64,000 nucleotides of DNA, from the NCBI GenBank assembly GCA_036488725.1, contig DASXHD010000084.1:56920-120919 (forward strand), read 5' to 3'. Of this stretch, positions 25,501 to 33,121 are shown in pieces. The notes beneath the pieces were generated by a model, which ran no database searches, was not told the origin of the DNA, and saw only the letters and a program-made list of their open reading frames with translations. Every line of letters begins with the position of its first letter. Position 1 is the stretch's first letter. The position numbers and the translations under genes are program-made. This DNA comes from DASXHD01 sp036488725. GTDB lineage: Bacteria; Myxococcota_A; Polyangia; Polyangiales; Polyangiaceae.

Positions 25501-27399
25501 AAGAAACGGCCGGAGCAGCGCGGCGTCCTCGGCGAGGATGACTGGTCGCCCGTCCGGCGCGCGGCCGGCGACCGACGCAGTGCAGATCGCGTGCGTGCGC
25601 GCGGCGTACGCGCCGATCGATCGCAAATCGACGCGCACCTGCGGGTCCGACGTCGGCCAGACGGCTTCGCGCGCGAGCGCGCCGAGCGCCGAGAGCTTGC
25701 GCGTGTCTTTCAACGCGGCCGTCGACTGGAGCCACGCGAGGATCGCGAGCCGCACGAGCTCCGGGTCGCGCGGCTGGAGGCGCTCGCCGACGGCGACCGC
25801 GCCGAGTCGCATCGCGTATTGCACCGCATCGGCGAAATCGGAGCTCGGCTCGACGCCGTCGTAAGTCGCGCGCGCTCGGACGTGACCGGGCCACGCGAGC
25901 GCGACGTCGATCGGCAACGCGATGCCGAGCGGCAGCGCTTGCAGGAAACGCTCGTCGACGAAGACGCGGACCGCGCCCCCGCGACGAACCGGTCCTTCGT
26001 GGCGCGCGAGCGCGATCTCGCCTTCGAGCCCGGCGAACCGGCCTTCTTTCACCGCGAACGCTTCTTTGAGGGCGTAGGCGGGCGATTGCGGCAGCGTCGG
26101 CTTGGACGGCGGGTGCTCGAGCGCGCGCGCTCGTCTCGCGAATCCTTCGCGCGCGATCGCGACGAGCGGCTCTGCCGGCGCGAGAGGGAGATCGTCGAGC
26201 ACGCGCTCGACTGCGCGTCCGCGTCGCCACGGCACCCCCGCGAGCCACGGGGCGAGCTCACGCGGCTGCGGCTCGGCGCCGCGATAGACCGCGCGCGCGC
26301 TCGCGAGCGCCGAGAGCGACATCGGCTCGCCGATCGCGTCGCGCAAGAGCGGAAGCTCGAGGAGCGCGAGCGATCGCTCGGGCACGGCGTGGCCCGCGCG
26401 CACCGAAAGCGCGACGTTCGCGGCGATCGCGCCGAGCGCTTCGTCGAGCGCCTCGGACCGCGCGTCGACGATCTCGACGTCGGGCGACGGCGTCTTGGCG
26501 CCGCCGACGAGCGCGCTCAGCGCGATCTCGGTCGCGGCCTCGGCGCGCTCGCGCGTGCGCGCGAGGATCTCGGCGTCCCCTCGGATCTCGGAGCGCGACG
26601 CGTTCGTCGGAAGGCGCGGAGCATCGACGACGACGCGAATCGGCAGGCCGGCCGCGTCCGGGCCCCACACGTACGACGCGAGCCGAAAGCCGCGCTCGAG
26701 GAAGTCGACGTGCGCGCTCGCGTCGCTCGCGGGCTCGAGCACCTCGAGGACGGCGCGCGTCGCTCCGGGGACGTCGAGCGTGACGCGCAGCACGGCGCGC
26801 GGAGGCTTTCGCGCGTCGACACCGCGAATGCGCACGGGGATCGGCGCGTCACGCGCCGCGCGTGCGAGGAGTCCGATTTCGTCCGGCGCTTCGTTCGTCG
26901 CGAACCGGCCGAGCGTGGTCATCCCCAAGCGCCGATGAACGTGCACGCGCATGCCCGTCTTCGGCGCGCCGTCGGGCGAGGCCACGTCCTCGGGCTCGGG
27001 CAGCGCGCCGTCTTTCGCGTACGAGCGATCGAATCGAACGCGCTTGCACGACGCGCCGTCGAACGCGTCGACGTGCACCCACGCGACGTCGAGGCCGAGC
27101 GCCGCGAGGACGCCGATGCCGAGCGCGCGCACGCCGCCGTCGTCGTCGCCTTCGCCCCCGAGCACCGCGTCACGAACCGCCGCGACCGAATTCGCATCGA
27201 GCGGCGCGCCGTCCCACACGAAGACGACGTCGTCCGAATCCCAGTCGACGTCGAGCGCCTTCGCGCCGCGCGCCACCGCGACGCGCCCGATTTCGATCGC
27301 GTACGAGGCCAAATCGACGAGCATGTGATCGCGCAGCTTGTCGAGCGCTTTGCGCGCGTCGACTTTGATCTTTCCGCGGACGACTGCGGCCGAGCTCAT
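22504..27399 (-). CDS. Giant 1631-aa protein with degenerate GHKL-like N-terminus
   Basis: No family recognised over most of its length. Residues ~15-115 follow the order of a GHKL ATPase: a long helix (LASYAIEIGRVAVARGA), a strand pair ending VFVWDGAPLD where DxGxG is expected, then ALGIGVLAALG resembling the GxxGxG lid. The N-box Asn and the Asp-Gly-x-Gly are missing, so ATP turnover is unlikely. The middle alternates predicted helices and strands, with acidic stretches near the C-terminus (repeated ETETD), and ends in a helical domain with VFNLSHRSIRALHG. No membrane segment or signal is seen, so it is likely cytoplasmic. Its ATG overlaps the GHKL ATPase stop by 4 bp. A large scaffold or effector served by that ATPase is a plausible reading. 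Confidence 0.85.
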   Translation of the reverse strand: MSSAAVVRGKIKVDARKALDKLRDHMLVDLASYAIEIGRVAVARGAKALDVDWDSDDVVFVWDGAPLDANSVAAVRDAVLGGEGDDDGGVRALGIGVLAALGLDVAWVHVDAFDGASCKRVRFDRSYAKDGALPEPEDVASPDGAPKTGMRVHVHRRLGMTTLGRFATNEAPDEIGLLARAARDAPIPVRIRGVDARKPPRAVLRVTLDVPGATRAVLEVLEPASDASAHVDFLERGFRLASYVWGPDAAGLPIRVVVDAPRLPTNASRSEIRGDAEILARTRERAEAATEIALSALVGGAKTPSPDVEIVDARSEALDEALGAIAANVALSVRAGHAVPERSLALLELPLLRDAIGEPMSLSALASARAVYRGAEPQPRELAPWLAGVPWRRGRAVERVLDDLPLAPAEPLVAIAREGFARRARALEHPPSKPTLPQSPAYALKEAFAVKEGRFAGLEGEIALARHEGPVRRGGAVRVFVDERFLQALPLGIALPIDVALAWPGHVRARATYDGVEPSSDFADAVQYAMRLGAVAVGERLQPRDPELVRLAILAWLQSTAALKDTRKLSALGALAREAVWPTSDPQVRVDLRSIGAYAARTHAICTASVAGRAPDGRPVILAEDAALLRPFLSKKTKIVPYDAMLGCSLEQRREALTRAGGAFPVRVPLSNGHGYLCAGDARVRVFHQGIALCEDERLRGWGFLIVEDPTAVPNATATGAIFTAPIADVTADEDVLVDAVIGACERGEVDPAAVNGYIERVLANRDACGVERAKRLAALPKLAEAKRNARALAAFLAAPPMQPALPEGPRAEAAPKGAKATAVLPREADDASWMEPPIAVLFRGRPIGTVHAELPIVACVDLDEERLVTLEPPGLAAAGGALARSAITEAARALARDLASERDFPNRASALRLAAELALRADVAAVLRRVEWPTVQGGRCKLREGEPTAIGETLYASYLAGEEGSSLYDAPAVHVPRTTIGALRRRIFEALGFVVADRTQQIARLQERRARGRDVPPPRLSGSPAAPKVRQRLDALGVTLAEGEIELANVHDVLRADERGESAPVALDVPFPLRAIFRCSESDFDAARSAIASAATTWVTSLAADLGLENPLADDPEMRAFGETVFGPHDRLPDFVRDAVRAVLFAELARGREPLALTATPLFPTASGSSVSLRHLTEEGASATTDRSLLADADPRAVFVTTAELAALRAKRVAIRDITDTLRALRIGKERRAAPPLASIALPDEVRAACLFTATFDRDGVRGEVGALRPDHATFRGIYVHTTMRPLAMIAREEAGWPIAAVVNDDRVEPTPAFDGLAKAVDRARIQRSVGAATAALVAERIQPPKDAAASMRLPFPFTAHGDACEIGVLWLDRQWPEAPTMHIEGRGFVEPSWVPRARLESTRLETFPVRGIVYSLRSAEHLAAIVASVMGWARSRLPALVSRLEPEQANAYDWDFRLSRLFIDVDPLTELQKAEPDPTLLRVVAKRAPELIAPPRADVETAETETDAETETDDEPFLAGLTRWAVEIVAPKRAPLGDAKLERALEALELTGDPITAILEARSGRPVRYETQSKTLVFNLSHRSIRALHGRPDRIFHLVLAAVSEINRELEAVTDAEELEVLRDLLRGP

Positions 27400-28997
27400 G
27401 CCGTCACGGCGGCGAGCAGCGATTCGACCTCGCCCTTTCCGATGGGACCTTCGTCGAGGAGCACCGCGCGCGCGACGACGTGCGCGGCCAGCGCGACGTC
27501 CGACGAAGCGCGTTTTCGCGCGGCCGAGACGAGCACGCTCGTGACGTTGAGAAACAGCGTGGACGCGCTCGACCATTTTCTCCGCGTGGTTTTCGTCGCG
27601 GCGACGTCGCGCTCGGTCTCGACGACGCGGCAGCGCTCGGCGTGGCCCACGCCGTCGAACGCAGCGAACCGCACTCGCGCGAGCGAACGATCCGCGGCGC
27701 GAAGGAGCCGCTCGATTTCGCGCGCGAGGGCCTCGTCGCTCGTCGACAGCGCGACCCCGCTCGCGTCGCACACGCCGAAGAGCTCGGTTGCGTGGTGCAC
27801 GACGTTCCCCGCGTAAAGCGCGATGTGCGGCGCGAGCCCGACGGGCCGCACGACGGGGTGGCCGACGCGCGCGAGCTCGCGCGTGAGCGGCGTGCTCTCC
27901 GCCGCGACGAGGAGCGCGCCATCGCGAACGGCGCGTTCGATCGTGATGGACGTGCGGCCTTCGATCGGATCGACGAGCGGGAGATCGAGCGCGCCGGCGC
28001 GTTTTTTCTTGCGGAAGATCCTCGCGGCGGCCGCATCGAGGACGCGCGCGAGCGACACCCCATCGCCGGCGGCCGCGTCGCTCCGCGATCGCGCGACGAT
28101 CGCGTCCCATAGCTCGCCCTCGGCTAGCGCGCGTGCACGCGCGACCACGCGCCGGAGCTCGCCGTCACGGCGCACGTTGTCGCGGCTGAGCGTGTGCGAG
28201 ATGCGTGGCGAGTCGATCTTGAAATGAATGCCTTCGAGCTCGTCACCGAAAGTCTGCGTTTCGAACAGCGTGAGCCCGCGGTTGTAGAACCCCGCGAACG
28301 AACGCGGCTCGGTCGCGCCCGCGCCCACGACCCATGCCTCGCCGTCCTCTTGGAACGAGACCGATACCGGCGCGTCCAAACCGAACACCTCGTGGATTTC
28401 GCGCGTGAAGCCACGCGCCGGATCGTCCGCGTCGATCGCTTCGAGCCGAATCGGAACGCGCGCGTGCCGGCACCAACGCCGGAGCGCAGCGTGCGCGTGC
28501 GCGACGTGCTCGGTCCACTCGTCGACGTTCATCGACCCGCGCACGGTGACGATCGTGCCCGAGCCCGGCGGCGACTCGTCGGCACGCAGCTCGAACGAAT
28601 AATCGCGCAGGAGCGTCACCACCCACGCTTCGCTCCCCGTGCGCGTTCGCACCTCGACCTCGCTCGGGTTCGTCGCGAACACCGAAACGAATCCGACGCC
28701 GTACTTTCCGATCTTCGACGCGTCGTCCTCTTTGGACGATTGAAACAGCGTCAGGAGCGGACCTTCGATGACGGCGCGGCTCATTCCTTTGCCGTCGTCG
28801 TCGACCGATGTCGTGACCGCGCCGTCCGACGCGCGCGCGAGCGTCACGACGATGCGCGTCGCGCCCGCGTCGATTCCGTTCTGCACGAGCTCGCGCAAGA
28901 ACGCGTGGCGATCGGCGAACTGCCGGACCATGTCGTCGACGATGCCCGCTTCCGGCGCGAGCACCGGAGCTTCGACGCGACTCTCGCGATACGGCAC
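27396..28997 (-). CDS. Hsp90-like GHKL ATPase
   Basis: 533 residues from GTG 28997. The N-terminal ATP site is intact: RELVQNGIDAG (Glu36, Asn40, Asp43), DDDGKGMS (Asp68-Gly69-x-Gly71) and GKYGVGFVSVF (97-107). This is the Hsp90/MORC/sacsin-like branch rather than histidine kinases: no HAMP, dimerisation His or receiver is present. A middle domain (about 190-330) and a divergent C-terminal half of ~200 residues follow. It lacks the canonical HtpG C-terminal dimerisation region that I would recognise and is shorter than HtpG (~620). Its stop overlaps the start of the 1631-residue gene (ATGA), so the two are co-translated, which suggests a chaperone-like motor with a dedicated partner. Confidence 0.9.
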   Translation of the reverse strand: MPYRESRVEAPVLAPEAGIVDDMVRQFADRHAFLRELVQNGIDAGATRIVVTLARASDGAVTTSVDDDGKGMSRAVIEGPLLTLFQSSKEDDASKIGKYGVGFVSVFATNPSEVEVRTRTGSEAWVVTLLRDYSFELRADESPPGSGTIVTVRGSMNVDEWTEHVAHAHAALRRWCRHARVPIRLEAIDADDPARGFTREIHEVFGLDAPVSVSFQEDGEAWVVGAGATEPRSFAGFYNRGLTLFETQTFGDELEGIHFKIDSPRISHTLSRDNVRRDGELRRVVARARALAEGELWDAIVARSRSDAAAGDGVSLARVLDAAAARIFRKKKRAGALDLPLVDPIEGRTSITIERAVRDGALLVAAESTPLTRELARVGHPVVRPVGLAPHIALYAGNVVHHATELFGVCDASGVALSTSDEALAREIERLLRAADRSLARVRFAAFDGVGHAERCRVVETERDVAATKTTRRKWSSASTLFLNVTSVLVSAARKRASSDVALAAHVVARAVLLDEGPIGKGEVESLLAAVTA

Positions 28998-29014
28998 GGC
29001 CCGAGAATACCGAG

Positions 29015-30241
29015 TTAACGAAGCGACGCGAGCGGACGCGTTTCGAGGTCGGGCGGTCCGAGCGGCGGCGGATTGAGATACACGGTGAGCCGCGCTTGGA
29101 CGAGCCACGAGTCGCGCAGACCGGGCTCTTCGATCGGGCTCCTGTCGTAGCGATCGTAGTAACCGGCGAGCGTCAGACCGAACATCGCGTTCAAGTACAC
29201 GTTCCCGGCGAGCGAGCCGCCGGTCGCGCCGCCGGGCGCGAAGTCGCGCATGCCGCGGCCCACGTCGAGGCGCTCGGCGCGCGCGGCGATCTCGACGGCC
29301 GGATGCGCGAAAGAAAAAGGGTTGGCTGAGCGCCGAACGGGCCACACCGAGGAGACGCGTTTTTCCCCTGTGATCATCCACGCGATCTCCGCCGCGATGC
29401 CGCGCGTCACTTCGGGGTCGAGCGACGTTCGCGGTCCGGATGGATTGCCGTTCGACGCGCTCCGATCTTCGACGCCGCCCGCTGCTTCGACGAGCGCGCG
29501 CACTGGGCCGAAATACGCGAGCGCGTGCGCCTCGGCGATGCGGCGCGTTCCGGAGACGGTCGGCGGCCGATAGAATTGAAACTCCGCTGCCGTGATGCCC
29601 GACGCGCCGGCGCGATCGTAGCTCGAGTCGTCGATCACGCCGCCCGCGCCGATGCGAAAACCGAACGTCTCGTCGCCGCGCGCGTCGACGCGCCCGCGGC
29701 CCCAGGTGAAATCGACGCGCGTCGTGTAAGCGAACGAGTCGTTCAGATCATTCTGCGTCGGGCTCGGGTTGCCGTTGCCGAATCGAATCCACGCTTCGAG
29801 GGGCACGCGCGGCGGCGCGTAGTGCAGCTCGACGGCGAGATCGCGACCCGGCCAGAGCGCCTTCACAGGCATCGAAAGCTCGGGAAAAGGCGCCATCCCG
29901 TCGAGCTCGTTGCGCGCCGAGACGAAGAGCGGGCTCCGCAGATACCCGACGCTCAATCGAAGCCCGTGCCACGGACCGACGCGCGCGTACGCGTCGAGCA
30001 CGACGGGCCCTTCGTTCGCCGGATTGAATTCGAGCTGCGCGAGCGCGAAGATCCAATCCGTCGGCTGCGAATAAGCGCCCACGCGAAAACGCGTGAGCTG
30101 AAAGCCGGTGTTCTCTTCGGCCGCTGGGAGCGCCTGAAAATCGGTTTGAAGAAGCGCGGTCGGCGCGACGTAGGTGTGCGCGTCGTCCGCGAGCGCGCGC
30201 GACGAGAGCGCGAGCGCGACCGTGACGATGGCGCGCTTCAA
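29015..30241 (-). CDS. Outer-membrane porin-like beta-barrel protein
   Basis: 408 residues from TTG 30241, whose codon overlaps the preceding stop (TTGA). The N-terminus (KRAIVTVALALSSRALADD) is a cleavable signal peptide ending ALA. The mature chain is a run of alternating hydrophobic and aromatic strands (DWIFALAQLEF, LRLSVGYLRSPLFVSAR, AWIRFGNGNPSPTQND, WLVQARLTVYLN) with a short C-terminal extension, resembling phosphate-selective OprO/P-like porins. It is third in an operon after a regulator with a substrate-binding domain and a beta-propeller lipoprotein, pointing to regulated uptake of a small solute or anion; the solute is unknown. Confidence 0.8.
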   Translation of the reverse strand: MKRAIVTVALALSSRALADDAHTYVAPTALLQTDFQALPAAEENTGFQLTRFRVGAYSQPTDWIFALAQLEFNPANEGPVVLDAYARVGPWHGLRLSVGYLRSPLFVSARNELDGMAPFPELSMPVKALWPGRDLAVELHYAPPRVPLEAWIRFGNGNPSPTQNDLNDSFAYTTRVDFTWGRGRVDARGDETFGFRIGAGGVIDDSSYDRAGASGITAAEFQFYRPPTVSGTRRIAEAHALAYFGPVRALVEAAGGVEDRSASNGNPSGPRTSLDPEVTRGIAAEIAWMITGEKRVSSVWPVRRSANPFSFAHPAVEIAARAERLDVGRGMRDFAPGGATGGSLAGNVYLNAMFGLTLAGYYDRYDRSPIEEPGLRDSWLVQARLTVYLNPPPLGPPDLETRPLASLR

Positions 30242-31107
30242 GGAACCGGCCGCACTTCGATCGTGTTCGGACCGCTCGCGCCGACGTGGTTCGCGATGAA
30301 GAGCCGGCCGTTCGCCGCGTCGTACGCGACGCCGCGCGCGCCCGCGAAGCCGGTCGCGAACACCGTGACCGCTCCGCTCGAATCGATCTGACGCACGTTT
30401 CCGTCCGAGCCGCCGCTGAAGATCGTGCCGCTCGGACCGGCGCACAAAAGATCCGCGTCCGGGAGCTGAGCGAGCTGCGTGAACGTGGCCGGGCTCGCGG
30501 CGGGCGCGGTGTAGAGCGTGCTCGTGCTCTGATCGTCGAAGAGCAGCGTGCCCGACCGGACGAGCACGCCGACTGGTTTTTGAAGGCTCGTCACCACGTC
30601 GGTCTCGACGCCGGCGAGCGTGAGCGTCGCGATCGAGCCGACGTAGCTCGCGCCGTTCTTCACGAAGTACGTTTCGAAAATCGTCCCGTCGTCGGCGCGC
30701 GCGAGACCGATGCGTCGATGCGTCGGATCGAGGCCGGCGATCACGCTGCTCGTTCCGTCGGGCATCACTTGCACGACGTCGCCCGCGGTTCCGTACCCGA
30801 AGCGCGTCACGAGGAGCGAGCCGTCGGGCAGCGGAATGAGCTGTCCAAGGCCCGGACCGCTCGCCGACGCCGGCGGAAGATCCGCGAGCTTGGTGACGCC
30901 GCCGTCGTCGGTGTACCTGAGGATGCGGTTGTTGCCGTCGTCGGCGATGAAGAGCGTCGAGCCGTCCCAGTAAAGGCCGTTCGGGTCGCCGTCGAGCGCG
31001 ATGCTCGTGTTGGTCGGCACGGTCGACGCGTCGGTTCCCGCGTCGCCGGGCGGAGGAGACGAGCTGCACGCGAAGCAGACGAGCGCGATCGGGAGGACCC
31101 ACCTCAT
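30238..31107 (-). CDS. Beta-propeller (NHL/SMP-30-like) lipoprotein
   Basis: 289 residues. MRWVLPIALVCFAC is a lipoprotein signal with lipobox CFAC. After a short Asp/Pro linker come about six repeats of the NHL type (DPNGLYWDGSTLFIADDGNNRILRY, KPVGVLVRSGTLLFDDQ, GARGVAYDAANGRLFIANH), giving a propeller in the periplasm or at the surface. The start overlaps the regulator stop by 4 bp and its end overlaps the porin start, so the three are one unit. It could capture or sense a ligand before transport; the family is too broad to name a substrate. Confidence 0.85.
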   Translation of the reverse strand: MRWVLPIALVCFACSSSPPPGDAGTDASTVPTNTSIALDGDPNGLYWDGSTLFIADDGNNRILRYTDDGGVTKLADLPPASASGPGLGQLIPLPDGSLLVTRFGYGTAGDVVQVMPDGTSSVIAGLDPTHRRIGLARADDGTIFETYFVKNGASYVGSIATLTLAGVETDVVTSLQKPVGVLVRSGTLLFDDQSTSTLYTAPAASPATFTQLAQLPDADLLCAGPSGTIFSGGSDGNVRQIDSSGAVTVFATGFAGARGVAYDAANGRLFIANHVGASGPNTIEVRPVP

Positions 31108-32129
31108 GCTGCGACTCGCGTTCCCGATTGCTGGGTGTCGTATCCGAGCGCGCGCATCTCGCGCCGTACGTCGGCGCGTGTGACCGCGTCGAGCAAGCGC
31201 GAGACGCGCGGATCGTCGGGCGCGCCGACCGCGAGATCGAATCGTTCGACGCCGAGCGGAACGAAGTCGAGATCATGCGTGAGCGCGGTCTCGCGTACGC
31301 CGGGGCCCACGTCGAACGCGCCGAGCGCGATCGCGCGAGCGACGTCGCCGTGACTCGTCGCGACCGCGGTCGCCAGAGCGCCGGACGCGCCCTCCGCGGC
31401 GAGCGCACGATCGAGCATGCGGCGAGCGCCCGAGCCTTTCTCCCGCGTCACGAGGCGCGTACCTCGTCGCGTCACGTCGGCCGCGCGCCGAATGCGAAGC
31501 GGGTTGCCCTTCGCGACGAGCAGACCGACCTCCCAGTGCGCCAAGGTGACGAGCGCGCAGCGCGGCGCGAGCCTGCTCGCCTCGACGTTCATTTCTCCCG
31601 AGCGTCGGTCGACGAGGTGTGAGCCGGCGACGTGGGTCTCGCCGTCGCGGAGCGCCTCGAGCGCGCGCGTGCTGTCGCGCGGAAGCCAGACGCATCGCGC
31701 GCCCGCGCGCTCGCCGTTCAATCGATCGCACAGCGCGCCGAGCACGGGCGCGCAGCCCATGACGATCACGTTTTCGCGGAGCTCGGATTCGTCGCGCAGG
31801 AGCGTCGCGCGCCGTCCATCGGCGATCGCGTCCGCCGCGACGTCACGAGCGCCGAGCGCGTGCGCGACCCATCGCCCGCGCATCCACGCGAGCGCCACGC
31901 GCCCCGTCGCGCTCGCCGCGAGCCTCGCGGAGCGCCGCGCATCGTCCGCGAAGAGGGCATCGACGGTCGTCGAGAGAGACCGCGCGATCGCGAGCGCAAC
32001 CTCGACCGACGGGCTGGAGCGATTCGATTCGATCGCGTGAAGCGCCTGGCGCGAGATCTCGCTCCGCGCGGCGAGCTCGCCTTGCGTGAGGCTCGCTGCG
32101 AGGCGTCGTTTTCGAACGCGGTTTTGCAT
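31104..32129 (-). CDS. XRE-type regulator with periplasmic-binding-like domain
   Basis: 341 residues. Residues ~1-65 form a Cro/XRE helix-turn-helix (LAASLTQGELAARSEISRQALHAIES). Residues ~110-335 form a type II periplasmic-binding-protein fold like molybdate-type ModA sensors (ENVIVMGCAPVLGALC, NPLRIRRAADVTRRGTRLVTREKGSGARRML). Such proteins bind an oxyanion or small ligand and control nearby transport genes. It is the first gene of a coupled unit with the lipoprotein and porin, so it probably regulates its own operon. A ligand cannot be read from the sequence. Confidence 0.87.
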   Translation of the reverse strand: MQNRVRKRRLAASLTQGELAARSEISRQALHAIESNRSSPSVEVALAIARSLSTTVDALFADDARRSARLAASATGRVALAWMRGRWVAHALGARDVAADAIADGRRATLLRDESELRENVIVMGCAPVLGALCDRLNGERAGARCVWLPRDSTRALEALRDGETHVAGSHLVDRRSGEMNVEASRLAPRCALVTLAHWEVGLLVAKGNPLRIRRAADVTRRGTRLVTREKGSGARRMLDRALAAEGASGALATAVATSHGDVARAIALGAFDVGPGVRETALTHDLDFVPLGVERFDLAVGAPDDPRVSRLLDAVTRADVRREMRALGYDTQQSGTRVAA

Positions 32130-32164
32130 GTCACGCGGACATTACATCGTGACAAGCACACGCG

Positions 32165-33121
32165 TCATCGAGAACGTGCCGCGACGAGCTGCTCGGCGAT
32201 CGTCGCGGCGCGCGTGGCGTACGAAGCCGGGCCTTTGCCGACGGCGCCCGTGGCGGCGGCCAAGCGCCGCGCTTCGTCGAGCGGCCTCTTGCCGCTGGCG
32301 TCGGCGACCGTGACGTCGGCGCCCGCCGCGATCAGCCGGCCGAGCGCTTCGACGTGACAGTAGAGAACCGCCTGCATGACCGCCGTTCGTCCGCGCCGAT
32401 CGCGGTACGTGAGATCGGCGCCGGCGTCGATCAAGAGGTCGACGAGCGCAACGTCGTTGCGGCCGATGGCGAAGAAAAGCGGCGTCGAACCGTCGCTCCC
32501 TCCGAGCTGGGCCACGTTCACCGGCGCGCCCCGCGCGATGAGCACGCGTGCAGCGCGCGCGTTGGAGACGGAAAAAAGCGGGCTTCTTCCTGGTGCGTCG
32601 GTCCATCGCGCGCCCGCGTCGAGCAGCGCGACGAGCGCACCCTCGGCCTCCGGCGTGTCGTCGAAGAGCCCGATGGTCGTATCGAGCGAGCTGCCATCGC
32701 GTGCGCCGCGCGCGACGAGCCAACACACCATCGCCCAACGCCGCGCACCGATCGCAGACGCGAGCGGCGTCCGCGACTGAAAGACGCGTCCGTCCGGATC
32801 AGCACCGCCCGCGACGAGGTCCGCGGCGCCTCGCTCGTCGCCGGCCCGCGCCGCCTCGCACAGCTCCAAGACCAGGAGCCACCGAGGCGCGACCGACGCG
32901 ACGTCGGCGACGATTTCTCGCGCGATCGCGAGCGGGATCTCCCACGGCGGCCCGTCCGCGAGCAGCTCGTCGTCGCGCATCGTCTTCTCCGAGTCGACGA
33001 CGCCGTATCCGCGCGGGTCGGCCGGATGCACGAAGAAGCGAAACCGTCCCGCGTCGTACGTGATCTCGTCGAAGCGATCCTCTTCGCTTGCGCCGCCCCA
33101 GCTCCACTTGCGCGCGCTCAT
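32165..33121 (-). CDS. Ankyrin-repeat protein
   Basis: 318 residues. The N-terminal ~90 residues (YDAGRFRFFVHPADPRGYGVVD) are a separate unrecognised domain. Ankyrin repeats then cover about 95-300: ELCEAARAGDERGAADLVAGGADPDG, GRSPLFSVSNARAARVLIARGAPVN, GSTPLFFAIGRNDVALVDLLIDAGAD and GRTAVMQAVLYCHVEALGRLIAAGAD, each with the TPL/helix-turn-helix pattern. No signal peptide is seen, so cytoplasmic protein binding is likely. Its ATG at 33121 overlaps the M1 peptidase stop by 4 bp. The coupling suggests shared expression, although the peptidase is exported. Confidence 0.88.
   Translation of the reverse strand: MSARKWSWGGASEEDRFDEITYDAGRFRFFVHPADPRGYGVVDSEKTMRDDELLADGPPWEIPLAIAREIVADVASVAPRWLLVLELCEAARAGDERGAADLVAGGADPDGRVFQSRTPLASAIGARRWAMVCWLVARGARDGSSLDTTIGLFDDTPEAEGALVALLDAGARWTDAPGRSPLFSVSNARAARVLIARGAPVNVAQLGGSDGSTPLFFAIGRNDVALVDLLIDAGADLTYRDRRGRTAVMQAVLYCHVEALGRLIAAGADVTVADASGKRPLDEARRLAAATGAVGKGPASYATRAATIAEQLVAARSR

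Noticed and set aside
25333..27816. 827-codon plus-strand frame opposite the giant gene
   Set aside because: Charged repetitive translation typical of an antisense shadow; the minus-strand gene has an overlapping operon partner and biased codons.
20843..28997. Calling the GHKL trio an antiphage system
   Set aside because: No nuclease, toxin, helicase or membrane-pore effector is visible and no other defence gene is near; reported only as an unassigned system.
27396..28997. Histidine-kinase assignment for the GHKL protein
   Set aside because: It lacks a dimerisation/phosphoacceptor His domain, and the N-box RELVQNGIDAG fits Hsp90/MORC-type ATPases.
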